Below, one piece after another: positions 45,868 to 54,866 of a stretch of DNA of 59,676 nucleotides (position 1 is the stretch's first letter; every line of letters begins with the position of its first letter). Location: the NCBI GenBank assembly GCA_017479865.1, contig JAFVBS010000017.1, positions 1 through 59,676 of the forward strand. The letters are read 5' to 3'. The translations under genes and the position numbers were made by a program. This DNA is from Clostridia bacterium (lineage in GTDB: Bacteria > Bacillota > Clostridia > TANB77 > CAG-508). The notes beneath the pieces were generated by a model, which was given only the letters and a program-made list of their open reading frames with translations, ran no database searches and had not been told where the DNA came from.

Positions 45868-46803
45868 ATGATGATATATGATGTGGAAAGTATTCCCAAA
45901 AAACATAATACAAAAGTAATTATTTTAATTATTTTAATAGCCGTTACCGCTATTGCATTATCTGTTTTTGCAGCAATGAAATTGGCAAATCACTTACATA
46001 CAAGTATAGTGAAAGAGAATGAAAATACACAAAATCAAATCGAAGAACAAACAGAAGGTACTACAAGGAATACTGAAAATCAAACAATACAAGAAGAGCA
46101 AAATACAAAAGGGGGAGGAGAAGAAAGTACACAAAATCAAGCTCCTTTCACCGAAACACAACTAGAAGCAATTAACAATATATACAGCTCAAAAGGGGAA
46201 AAAAGGGCATTCTTAACATTTGATGATGGACCATCGACAACAGTAACACCAAAAATTTTAGCAATTTTAAAACAACAAAATATCAAGGCAACTTTTTTTG
46301 TATTAGGAACTATGGTAAAATCAAATCCGAACATATTAAAACAAGAATATGAGCAAGGACATTATATTGCAAATCATAGCTATTCTCATGTATATAAAAC
46401 AGTATATGCCAATAACAATAGCGCCTTTGAAGAATACCAAAAGACAGAAAGCTTAATTCAAAATGCTTTAGGAAATTCAAATTATCATTCTAATGTTTTT
46501 CGCTTTCCAGGAGGCTCTATAGGGGGATATTATAATAGTATCAAAGTAGAAGCAAAGAAAATTTTTAAAGAAAAAGGCGTTGCCTATTTAGACTGGAATG
46601 CTCTTACCAATGATGCTGATGGAGCAAGAACAAAAGAGGATATTATGAAAAACTTAAAGAGTACTACAAAAGGAAAAAACAGTATTGTAGTTTTAATGCA
46701 TGATGCACCTAATAAAAGCTTGACAGCTGAAACATTACCAGACGTTATCTCTTACTTAAGAGAGCAAGGCTATACATTTAAAAATTTGTATGATATAATA
46801 TAA
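45868..46803 (+). CDS. polysaccharide deacetylase (NodB homology)
   Basis: A membrane-anchored deacetylase: one N-terminal membrane segment (about 16-38), an acidic Thr/Glu-rich linker, then the NodB domain: AFLTFDDGPSTT (catalytic Asp and metal Asp), ANHSYSH (metal histidines), FRFPGGSIGG, and VVLMHDAPNKSLT. Likely removes acetyl groups from peptidoglycan or a surface glycan. It has two adjacent ATGs after TAAGGGG. Confidence 0.93.
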   Translation: MMIYDVESIPKKHNTKVIILIILIAVTAIALSVFAAMKLANHLHTSIVKENENTQNQIEEQTEGTTRNTENQTIQEEQNTKGGGEESTQNQAPFTETQLEAINNIYSSKGEKRAFLTFDDGPSTTVTPKILAILKQQNIKATFFVLGTMVKSNPNILKQEYEQGHYIANHSYSHVYKTVYANNNSAFEEYQKTESLIQNALGNSNYHSNVFRFPGGSIGGYYNSIKVEAKKIFKEKGVAYLDWNALTNDADGARTKEDIMKNLKSTTKGKNSIVVLMHDAPNKSLTAETLPDVISYLREQGYTFKNLYDII

Positions 46804-46825
46804 CATGTGTAAAAAGGAGGAAAAA

Positions 46826-48757
46826 ATGGTACAAGTAGAATTAAAAGATGGTTCTAAAATAGAAGTGCAAGAAGGAAGTTCTATTTTAGAAGTAGCAAAA
46901 CAAATTAGTGACGGACTAGCAAGAAATGCAATGGCAGGAAGAGTAGACGGAGCAGTAAAAGATTTACGCTTTTTAATTGAAAAAAACTGCAAACTAGAAA
47001 TTTTAACTTTTGATGATGAGGATGGAAAAAAAGCCTATTGGCATACCACCTCTCATATTTTAGCACAAGCTGTCAAAAGAATTTATGGGGATAGCGTTAA
47101 ATTAACCATAGGACCATCCATTAGCAATGGCTTCTATTATGACTTTGATGTGGAAAAACCATTTACGGAAGAAGACTTAGCTAATATTGAAGAAGAAATG
47201 AAAAAAATCATTAAAGAGGATTTACCTTTGACAAGATACACTCTTCCAAGAGAAGAGGCAATTAAACTAGAAAAAGAAAGAAAAGAACCTTACAAAGTAG
47301 AATTAATTGAAGAATTGCCAGAAGATGAAGAAATTAGTTTTTATGACCAAGGAGAATTTAAAGAGCTTTGTGCAGGTCCTCATATCATGAGTACAGGCAA
47401 AGTAAAAGCATTTAAGTTAACTGCTATGTCTTCAGCTTATTGGAGGGGTGATGCTAAAAATCAAACGCTTCAAAGAGTATATGGAATTTCATTCCCTAAG
47501 GCAAGTGAACTAGAAGAATATTTACAAAAATTAGAGGAAGCAAAACAAAGAGACCATAGAAAATTAGGCAAAGAGTTAGGAATTTTTATGACTCATGACT
47601 TAGTAGGAAAAGGACTTCCAATGTATTTGCCAAATGGATATGTTGTATGGGAATTACTAGAAAACTACATTAAGGGAAAAGAAAAGAAGCTTGGTTATAA
47701 ACATGTTTTAACGCCACCACTTGGCACAGTAGATTTATATAAAACCTCAGGACATTGGGACCACTATAAAGATGGAATGTTCCCTAAAATGGAAGTAGAA
47801 GGTGAAGAATTTGTATTAAGACCGATGAACTGCCCACACCATATGATGATATACGCCAATGAAATTCATTCTTACAGAGATTTGCCAATTCGTATTGGAG
47901 AGGTCGCAAGAGACTGTCGATTTGAATCGAGTGGAACCTTAAAAGGAATAGAAAGGGTAAGAACTTTCTGCCAAAATGATGCACATTTATTTGTGACCCA
48001 TGAACAAATTGAGTCAGAATTTCAAAGTGTTGTGAACTTAATTTTAGACGTATACAAGGAACTAGGAATTACAAATTATCGCTTTGAACTCTCCTTAAGA
48101 GATCCAGAGGATAAAGTAAAATATTATCCAGACGATGACATGTGGAATAATGCTGAAAATACCTTAAGACAAGTATTAAATGATATTGGAATTGAATACG
48201 AAGAAAAAATAGGAGAGGCAGCCTTCTATGGACCAAAATTAGATGTTCAAGTAAAACCAGCTGTGGGAAATGAATATACCTTATCAACTTGTCAATTAGA
48301 CTTTTGCTTACCAATGAGATTTCATTTAAGTTATATTGATAAAGACGGCGAAAAGAAAACACCGGTAGTACTTCATAGAGCAATTTTAGGAAGCATTGAT
48401 CGATTTATTGCTTATTACTTAGAAGAAACAAAAGGCGCTTTACCAGTATGGCTTGCTCCAACACAAGTGAAAGTAATGCCTATTACCGATAATCAATTAG
48501 ACTATGCAAAAGAAGTATGCAATAAGCTATTAGAACATGGCATTAGAGCAGAAGTCGATGGAAGACAAGAAAAAATAGGTTACAAAATTCGCGAGGCACA
48601 AGTAAACAAAATTCCATATATGTTAATTATAGGCGAAAAAGAAGTTGAAGCAAACAGTGTAGGTGTTCGTTCTAGAAAAGAAGGAGACATTGGACAAATG
48701 TTATTATCTAATTTTATTGGCAAAGTACAAGAAGAAATTAGAACCTTTGCAAGATAA
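46826..48757 (+). CDS. thrS: threonyl-tRNA synthetase
   Basis: 643 residues with TGS, editing (HTTSHILAQAVKRIYG) and class II catalytic domains (RPMNCPHHMMIY, RIGEVARDCRFE, CQNDAHLF, and a C-terminal anticodon-binding domain). The start is chosen at the ATG after AAAAGGAGG; a 7-codon extension would run through this site. No T-box was found in the short gap to the deacetylase gene. Confidence 0.97.
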   Translation: MVQVELKDGSKIEVQEGSSILEVAKQISDGLARNAMAGRVDGAVKDLRFLIEKNCKLEILTFDDEDGKKAYWHTTSHILAQAVKRIYGDSVKLTIGPSISNGFYYDFDVEKPFTEEDLANIEEEMKKIIKEDLPLTRYTLPREEAIKLEKERKEPYKVELIEELPEDEEISFYDQGEFKELCAGPHIMSTGKVKAFKLTAMSSAYWRGDAKNQTLQRVYGISFPKASELEEYLQKLEEAKQRDHRKLGKELGIFMTHDLVGKGLPMYLPNGYVVWELLENYIKGKEKKLGYKHVLTPPLGTVDLYKTSGHWDHYKDGMFPKMEVEGEEFVLRPMNCPHHMMIYANEIHSYRDLPIRIGEVARDCRFESSGTLKGIERVRTFCQNDAHLFVTHEQIESEFQSVVNLILDVYKELGITNYRFELSLRDPEDKVKYYPDDDMWNNAENTLRQVLNDIGIEYEEKIGEAAFYGPKLDVQVKPAVGNEYTLSTCQLDFCLPMRFHLSYIDKDGEKKTPVVLHRAILGSIDRFIAYYLEETKGALPVWLAPTQVKVMPITDNQLDYAKEVCNKLLEHGIRAEVDGRQEKIGYKIREAQVNKIPYMLIIGEKEVEANSVGVRSRKEGDIGQMLLSNFIGKVQEEIRTFAR

Positions 48758-48845
48758 GTGAAATATAACAAATAGCCTCAAGTTCTAATTTCATAATAAG
48801 CTCATATAATAAAATAGAGAATGTTATGAATATTAGGAGGAACCT

Positions 48846-49262
48846 ATGAATAAAGAAGCAACCGTTAAAAATACAGTTACCAAGGAAGAAAGTGAATTTA
48901 AGAAAAATTTATTTCGTATTCTCAAAGGAAGCATATTTGCAATTGTTTTATCTGTAGTATTGTTGTTGATTTTTGCCTTATTATTAACGCATACAAACTT
49001 ATCAGAAAACACCATTACGCCAGTTATTTTAACCATCACAGGCATTAGCATTTTAGTTGGAAGTTCTATTAGCAGTATGAAAATTAAGAAGAATGGCTTA
49101 ATGAATGGGGGAACGGTAGGGCTTATTTATATTCTTGTTTTATACTTAGCCTCAAGCCTATGCTTTACAGGCTTTTCGCTTACCACCAATTCTTTGATAA
49201 TGCTTGTCATCGGAGTGGTTACTGGAATTTTAGGTGGAATTATTGGAGTCAACTTGAAATAA
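48846..49262 (+). CDS. TIGR04086-type small membrane protein
   Basis: A 138-residue protein with four membrane segments and a GGIIGVNL C-terminus, as in the YrzE/TIGR04086 family often found beside SecDF and YajC in Clostridia. Here the sec-like genes follow soon after. Function is unknown. Confidence 0.8.
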   Translation: MNKEATVKNTVTKEESEFKKNLFRILKGSIFAIVLSVVLLLIFALLLTHTNLSENTITPVILTITGISILVGSSISSMKIKKNGLMNGGTVGLIYILVLYLASSLCFTGFSLTTNSLIMLVIGVVTGILGGIIGVNLK

Positions 49263-49291
49263 TGACAATAGTTATTACTTTTACGTTGTCG

Positions 49292-49344
49292 AAAAATAGC
49301 AACTAAAAATTTACAGAAATTCTGTAAAAAGGTTGCTATTTTTT
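49292..49344. terminator. bidirectional terminator-like hairpin
   Basis: AAAAATAGCAAC pairs with GTTGCTATTTTT; inside is a second small stem (TTACAG/CTGTAA). Confidence 0.8.
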
Positions 49345-49395
49345 GCATTTTGGGATAAAATTTAAAAAGATTTTAATTAACCTAAGGAGGAAAAA

Positions 49396-50055
49396 GTGAT
49401 TACATTAGAAGATGTCAAGAAAAATGAAGAGTTGCAACAACTCATTCTTAGTTCACAAAAGCAACTTAATGCATTAGGCTATACAGAGCATTCCTTCAGA
49501 CATATTGGTATTGTTTCTGAGCGAGCAGGTGAATTGTTACAAGCTTTAGATTATCCAACAGAGCGAGTAGAACTGGCTAAAATTGCGGGCTACATGCATG
49601 ATATTGGTAACTGTGTCAATCGTGTAGACCATGCACACACAGGAGCAATTCTTGCATATGACATTTTAAAAGATATGGGAATGGAGATTGAAAAGAGAAC
49701 GGAAATTATGATGGCAATCGGAAATCATGATGAACAAACTGGAACAGCGGTAAGCGATATTTCTGCAGCACTGATCTTAGCAGACAAGTCTGACGCACAT
49801 CGTGATAGAGTAGTCAATCATAATATGGCAACTTTTGATAAGCATGATAAAGTTAATTATGCGGTAACAGACTCAGAATTTATTATTGACAAGGAACACA
49901 AAAAGGTGATATTAGATTTAACCATTGACACTGAAATATCTCCAGTATTAGATTACTTTGAAATTTTTATGGACCGTACTATGATGAGCAAAAATGCAGC
50001 AAAATATTTAGGTATTAGGTTTGAATTAATGATTAATGATACAAAATTATTATGA
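49396..50055 (+). CDS. HD domain phosphohydrolase
   Basis: A 219-residue HD protein: HSFRHIGIVSERAG, then the HD pair in GYMHDIGN with an upstream His, VDHAHTGA, and GNHDEQTGT. GTG start after AAGGAGG. Its stop overlaps the secD region. Substrate (nucleotide or cyclic nucleotide) is not known. Confidence 0.88.
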   Translation: MITLEDVKKNEELQQLILSSQKQLNALGYTEHSFRHIGIVSERAGELLQALDYPTERVELAKIAGYMHDIGNCVNRVDHAHTGAILAYDILKDMGMEIEKRTEIMMAIGNHDEQTGTAVSDISAALILADKSDAHRDRVVNHNMATFDKHDKVNYAVTDSEFIIDKEHKKVILDLTIDTEISPVLDYFEIFMDRTMMSKNAAKYLGIRFELMINDTKLL

Positions 50056-50069
50056 AAGGAATTGTAACA

Positions 50070-51410
50070 ATGAAAGCAGAAAAAATATTAAAAATTGTAT
50101 TAACAGTACTAGTTATTATTTTAATTTCTTTAGTCTCTTTTGGAGGAATTTTTGTTAAAAACACAAAATTTGTAGAAAGTGTTATTCCAGAATATCAGTT
50201 AGGAATGGACTTAAAAGGAACAAGAAGTATCACAATGGAAATAAATGACTCGACCAAAACTGTTTATTATGATAAAGATGGAAACATTGTGTCACAAGAG
50301 GGCGAAAATACAACTGCCAAAGAAGAGCCAATTAATTCAAAGGATTCTCTCACAAAAGAAAATTATGAAAAAACAAAACAATTGATAGAACAAAGATTAA
50401 AGCAAATGAATGTACAAGACTTTATTATTCGACAAGATGAGACAACAGGAAAATTGTTTGTACAATTAACAGAAAATGATAATACGGATTTATTTGTTCA
50501 ATATATGGCAATTAAGGGATCATTTACAGTTGTCAACGATGATGGAGATGTTTTACTAACTAATAGTGACATCAAAAATGCACAAGTGGGTTATCGAACA
50601 ACAAATGAGGGAACAGCTGTATATTTAACAATCAATTTCAATAAAGAAGGACAGGCAAAATTAAAGGATATTAGTAATACTTACGTTAAAACAACTGATG
50701 AAGAGGGCAATGCAACTACTAAAAAGGTTACTTTAAAAATTGATGATAGTACTCTATTATCTACTTATTTTCAAGAAGAAATTGCCAATGGTGTTATCCA
50801 AATGTCAATTGGTCAAAGTACAACCGATGTTAGCACCATCCAAAGCTACTTACAAGAAGCATCAAACTTGGCAGTTTTATTAAATACAGGTGAAATGCCA
50901 CTTACGTATTCTATTACAGCAAACAAATATGTAAAGTCTGATATTACTATAGAAATGTTATCTATACCAGCAATTATATTATTAGTTATCATAGTAGTAG
51001 CACTATTGGCGTTGGTTGTCAAATATCGAAAAAACGGTTTACTCGTTGCTATTTGCCATATTGGCTATGCGGCTAGCTTACTATTAGTTATTCGTTATAC
51101 TAATGTTGTTATTACCATCGAAGGAATAGCAGGACTTCTCATTAGCTTTGTCATGAATTATATTTTTAGCATTTATTTACTAAACTTATTACAGAAAAAT
51201 AAAGAGGAAGGAATCAACCTACAGTTTAGGGAGGCAACTTTAAAGTCTTTATTGATACTAATTCCAGCAACAATCATTGCCGTGACATTGTGCTTTTCAG
51301 GATGGCTTCCAATCTTTAGCTTTGGAACGACTTTATTCTGGGGCTTAATGACCTGTGCTATTTACAATGTTGTAATTACAAGAACTTTACTAGTAAATGC
51401 AGGAAAATAG
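50070..51410 (+). CDS. secD: divergent SecD
   Basis: A 446-residue SecD-like subunit of the Sec translocase. It has one N-terminal membrane segment, a periplasmic P1-like region with LGMDLKGTRSI (the usual LGLDLKGG has changed), an ALLNTGEMPLTYSI-like motif as LAVLLNTGEMPLTYS, and five C-terminal membrane segments. The key D-x-x-x-x-x in membrane segment 4 is not preserved in the usual GFILTIGMA/V form. The ATG at 50070 follows AAAGGAATT. It is followed by a shortened SecF-like gene. Confidence 0.8.
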   Translation: MKAEKILKIVLTVLVIILISLVSFGGIFVKNTKFVESVIPEYQLGMDLKGTRSITMEINDSTKTVYYDKDGNIVSQEGENTTAKEEPINSKDSLTKENYEKTKQLIEQRLKQMNVQDFIIRQDETTGKLFVQLTENDNTDLFVQYMAIKGSFTVVNDDGDVLLTNSDIKNAQVGYRTTNEGTAVYLTINFNKEGQAKLKDISNTYVKTTDEEGNATTKKVTLKIDDSTLLSTYFQEEIANGVIQMSIGQSTTDVSTIQSYLQEASNLAVLLNTGEMPLTYSITANKYVKSDITIEMLSIPAIILLVIIVVALLALVVKYRKNGLLVAICHIGYAASLLLVIRYTNVVITIEGIAGLLISFVMNYIFSIYLLNLLQKNKEEGINLQFREATLKSLLILIPATIIAVTLCFSGWLPIFSFGTTLFWGLMTCAIYNVVITRTLLVNAGK

Positions 51411-51431
51411 ATAGAAAAAGAGGGATTAAAT

Positions 51432-52091
51432 ATGAAAAAAATCATTTATGCAATTTTAATTTGTATTATTCTTGTTGGTGGCATTATGATTGGATCAAAA
51501 GGATTTAATGTCGATGCTGTGTATAGCAAGAGTATTAAAATGGAACTTTATCTTGGAAAAGAATTTGATAATCAAGAGGTCAAACAAATTGTACAAGAGG
51601 TATTTGGAACAAGTAGCGTTTTAATACAAAAGGTAGAACTTTTTGAGGATATGGTAGCAATTACTATTAGAGAAAAAGACATTGAAAATTTAGATGAAAA
51701 ATTAGAAAGTTTGAATACAAAAATCAATGAAAAATATGAACTACAAAACAAAGTAGAGGAAATTACTGTGGTACATCAACCAAAAGTAAGACTTTCAAGT
51801 ATTGTAAAACCATATATTTTACCTTGTAGTATTTCGGGAGTAATTATTCTAGCTTATAGCATGATACGCTTTAGAAATTTAGGGGTTTGGAAAATTGTAG
51901 CAAAATATGTCATCAATACTGCCATGATAGAGGCTACCTACTTTAGTTTAATTGCAATTACGAGAGTTCCTTTCAACCGCCTAATACTTCCAATTGGCCT
52001 AGTTATTTATGTTGCAACAATTACAGCAGTTACTATTGCACAAGAGAAAAAATTGGCAGTATGGCAATTTGAACAAACACAGAAAAAATAA
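51432..52091 (+). CDS. reduced SecF-like protein
   Basis: A 219-residue membrane protein with an N-terminal segment, a small extracytoplasmic domain (about 30-115), and three C-terminal segments. Its place right after secD and its layout suggest a SecF cut down from the usual six segments and about 300 residues. The DLxGG-type motif and typical SecF segment signatures are absent, so the call rests on context. It could instead be a lineage-specific accessory. Confidence 0.55.
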   Translation: MKKIIYAILICIILVGGIMIGSKGFNVDAVYSKSIKMELYLGKEFDNQEVKQIVQEVFGTSSVLIQKVELFEDMVAITIREKDIENLDEKLESLNTKINEKYELQNKVEEITVVHQPKVRLSSIVKPYILPCSISGVIILAYSMIRFRNLGVWKIVAKYVINTAMIEATYFSLIAITRVPFNRLILPIGLVIYVATITAVTIAQEKKLAVWQFEQTQKK

Positions 52092-52106
52092 ATAGAAAAT
52101 AATAAC

Positions 52107-52154
52107 AAAAAACGACAATATTCATATGATATAGTATGAATATTGTCGTTTTTT
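52107..52154. terminator. strong terminator
   Basis: A perfect 20-bp stem (AAAAAACGACAATATTCATA and its complement) with an 8-nt loop, ending in TTTTTT. Confidence 0.9.
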
Positions 52155-52243
52155 AGGTTCTAGAAAATTGTAATTTTATGAAGCAATTTTCAATGAAGAA
52201 TAGTAAAGAAAAGACAAAGAAATAATAGGAGAGGAAGAGAAAA

Positions 52244-52576
52244 ATGTTTCAAAAAATCAAAAAAGTTTTTTATCGTAGCGTGATGGATAATGATATTAAC
52301 TATGAAGTAGCAAAAAAAATATTAAGACAGGAAAATGGCGCTTTAATTGATGTTCGCAGTAAACAAGAATTTGAGGAAGGACACTTGCCAACTGCAATTC
52401 ATGTGTCCTTATATGATATACAAAAACAAATAGAAAAAATAATTCCTGACAAATCAAAATTAATTGTGGTTTGCTGTTCTTCAGGCAATCGCAGTCAAAA
52501 GGCAAAGCAAATTTTAGAAAATATGGGGTACCAAGAAGTGTACAATTTAAAAGGGGGATTAAATGCAATCTTCTAG
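52244..52576 (+). CDS. rhodanese-like domain protein
   Basis: A 110-residue single-domain rhodanese: LIDVRSKQEFEEGHLPTAIHV and the active-site Cys loop VVCCSSGNRSQKA, ending in YNLKGGLNAI. It would transfer sulfur. GGAGAGGAAG precedes the ATG. Confidence 0.93.
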   Translation: MFQKIKKVFYRSVMDNDINYEVAKKILRQENGALIDVRSKQEFEEGHLPTAIHVSLYDIQKQIEKIIPDKSKLIVVCCSSGNRSQKAKQILENMGYQEVYNLKGGLNAIF

Positions 52577-52674
52577 TGGAACATGTTACCATTTTAATGG
52601 CTAAAGAATAAAATATGAATATCTAACAGTTTTTAGTAGATAATACTACATATGGAAAGGAGATTGACCTAAAA

Positions 52675-53529
52675 ATGACAAAATCATTTTGCATAAAAAC
52701 CAATGAACAAAATGTGCTGGATTATCTGCTAAATCGAATTGAAGAAATTGATTTTCCAAACTTAATTTATTCTAAACAGAAATTTAAAATTTATGAAAAT
52801 ATTATTATCCATTATCGTGGAGAAAAAATAAAAGAATTTGAAGAGTTTTTATCATTCTTGCTTTGTGAAGTAATTTTAAACTTTTATGAAGAAAGAATGA
52901 TACGACATATTTTAAATTTTAACTATTTTTATTTTGAAGAATATGAAAAAAATCAAATTAATCAACATTGTATGAAAGTAATGCAGTCAGAAGAGTATAC
53001 CAAGCAAGGACTAAAGCAAGAACTCATTCAAAATGCAATTACCAATTATTTGCAGGAGAGCAGTTCGATTGTGTTAGATGGATTTGTAAGATTTCGATTA
53101 CAGGAATATTTGAAATATTTAGATAATATTGTTGACATTGCTGTCAATCAATTTGTTATTGAAAAAGAATATAACGAATTCATTAACTTGCTTCGCATTT
53201 ATATTGAGTCAAAAACAGCAACAAAACAAACGTTACACTTAATCTACACAGACGGAGAGTCTATCTTATTAGACGAAGACAAAAATATTGTTACGACATC
53301 TGAAAAAGTTTTTAGTGCCAAATATTTATCAGATATTTCATTCTCCTCCAACGACTTTGCTTTAAATACCCTCTTGACAATATTGCCAGAAAAAATTGAA
53401 ATTCATTTAATTGATGAAGAAGACGAATTTATTAATACTTTAAAACTCATCTTTGAAGGCAGAATCTCCATTTGTAAGGATTGCAACATTTGTAGAACGT
53501 ATAAGCTGTTGCATCATGCGAAAATTTGA
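52675..53529 (+). CDS. ytxC: YtxC-family sporulation protein
   Basis: A 284-residue protein of the YtxC type, known from spore-formers. It has a mid-region DGFVRFRLQEYLKYLDNIVDIAVNQFVIEKEY and a later EFINLLRIYIES. A C-terminal cysteine pair (CKDCNIC) ends it. Function is not known beyond a link to sporulation; in relatives it lies near thrS, as here. Confidence 0.85.
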   Translation: MTKSFCIKTNEQNVLDYLLNRIEEIDFPNLIYSKQKFKIYENIIIHYRGEKIKEFEEFLSFLLCEVILNFYEERMIRHILNFNYFYFEEYEKNQINQHCMKVMQSEEYTKQGLKQELIQNAITNYLQESSSIVLDGFVRFRLQEYLKYLDNIVDIAVNQFVIEKEYNEFINLLRIYIESKTATKQTLHLIYTDGESILLDEDKNIVTTSEKVFSAKYLSDISFSSNDFALNTLLTILPEKIEIHLIDEEDEFINTLKLIFEGRISICKDCNICRTYKLLHHAKI

Positions 53530-53548
53530 TATTTAAAGTTTTCTTTGG

Positions 53549-53724
53549 GCCAAGGTTATTCATGATTTATTTCATTCCTCGGCTCATGAAACGTTCATTG
53601 GTCTTCTAAGCTAAAACTTGCATGAGCCTCTCCAAGGAAACGGTCTAACACAATCTAAAAGCAAAGCTTTAAGATTGTGTAACAATCGCATTCGTCATTA
53701 CATAAATCATGGATAACCTCTGGC
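53549..53724. mobile_element. MITE-like element, second copy (imperfect ends)
   Basis: About 176 bp with near-matching ends (GCCAAGGTTATTCATGATTTAT, one side with small differences). It is nearly the same length as the element before ruvC and shares interior blocks in reverse orientation. It has an internal hairpin (CACAATCTAAAAGC/GCTTTAAGATTGTG). Confidence 0.7.
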
Positions 53725-53823
53725 TATAAGTCAATTCAATAACTACAACTATTTTACTTGTGTATTTTCTCAAAATATGGTATAACTATTGTATATACAA
53801 TTCATAAGGGAGAACTTATCGTT

Positions 53824-54807
53824 ATGGAAGAAAATAAAAAATTAGTCACAATTTTAGTACCAGCATATAATGAAGAAGAAGTATTACATATGCTATATGA
53901 AAGATTAGAAACACTAATGGATGACAATAGGGCTTATGACTTTGAAGTTTTACTAGTAAACGATGGAAGTAAAGATAAAACCCTACAAATAATGCAAGAG
54001 TTAAGAGAAAAAGATAAAAGAATTAATTATTTAAATTTATCAAGAAATTTTGGCAAGGAAACGGCAATGATAGCAGGTTTAGACTATTGCAAGGGCGATG
54101 CCGTTATTATTATTGATGCAGACTTACAAGACCCTCCAGAGCTTATTCCTGAACTGTTAAAATATTGGGAAGAGGGCTATGATGATGTTTATGCAAAAAG
54201 AAAATCAAGACAAGGAGAAAGTTTTTTAAAGAAATTTACCTCTAAAATGTATTATAAAGTATTACAAGCCTTTACAAAAATTGAAATTCAAAAAGATACA
54301 GGAGATTTCCGATTATTGGATAGACGTTGCGTAGAAGCACTAAAGGCAATGAGAGAATCACAGCGATATACTAAGGGATTATTTAGTTGGATTGGGTACA
54401 ACAAAAAAGAAGTATTATATGATAGAGATCCAAGAGCAGCAGGAAAAACAAAATGGAATTATGGAAAATTGATTAATTTATCCATTGATGGAATTACTTC
54501 ATTTACTACTTCTCCATTAAGATGGGCGGCAGGAATTGGCATATTAGTTTCATTTGTTGCCTTCATCTATATGATTGTGATTATTGTCAAAACAATTGTT
54601 AGTGGAGTTGATGTGCCAGGCTACGCTTCTACCATGGTGGTCATTTTATTCTTAGGAGGTATTCAGCTTATCTTTTTAGGTGTCATTGGGGAATATTTAG
54701 GACGAGCTTTCAACGAAGGAAAGCATAGACCATTATATTTTATAGAACGATACAATGAAGAAAAAGAGACAAATGCCAATTTAAATAAAAGCAAATTTGA
54801 CAACTAG
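53824..54807 (+). CDS. polyprenol-phosphate glycosyltransferase (GtrB-like GT2)
   Basis: A GT2 (DPM1/GtrB-like) enzyme that loads a sugar on undecaprenyl phosphate. VPAYNEEEVL, NDGSKDKT, DADLQDPPELIP (DxD), RDPRAAGKTKW, then two C-terminal membrane segments. ATG 53824 is preceded by AAGGGAG; an upstream in-frame extension lies in the promoter. Confidence 0.93.
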   Translation: MEENKKLVTILVPAYNEEEVLHMLYERLETLMDDNRAYDFEVLLVNDGSKDKTLQIMQELREKDKRINYLNLSRNFGKETAMIAGLDYCKGDAVIIIDADLQDPPELIPELLKYWEEGYDDVYAKRKSRQGESFLKKFTSKMYYKVLQAFTKIEIQKDTGDFRLLDRRCVEALKAMRESQRYTKGLFSWIGYNKKEVLYDRDPRAAGKTKWNYGKLINLSIDGITSFTTSPLRWAAGIGILVSFVAFIYMIVIIVKTIVSGVDVPGYASTMVVILFLGGIQLIFLGVIGEYLGRAFNEGKHRPLYFIERYNEEKETNANLNKSKFDN

Positions 54808-54822
54808 GAAGCAATTTGATAT

Positions 54823-54863
54823 AAAAAATAACCTTTTAGAAAATTACTAGAAGGTTATTTTTT
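54823..54863. terminator. bidirectional terminator
   Basis: AAAAAATAACCTTTTAG pairs with CTAGAAGGTTATTTTTT, between convergent genes. Confidence 0.88.
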
Positions 54864-54866
54864 AGT

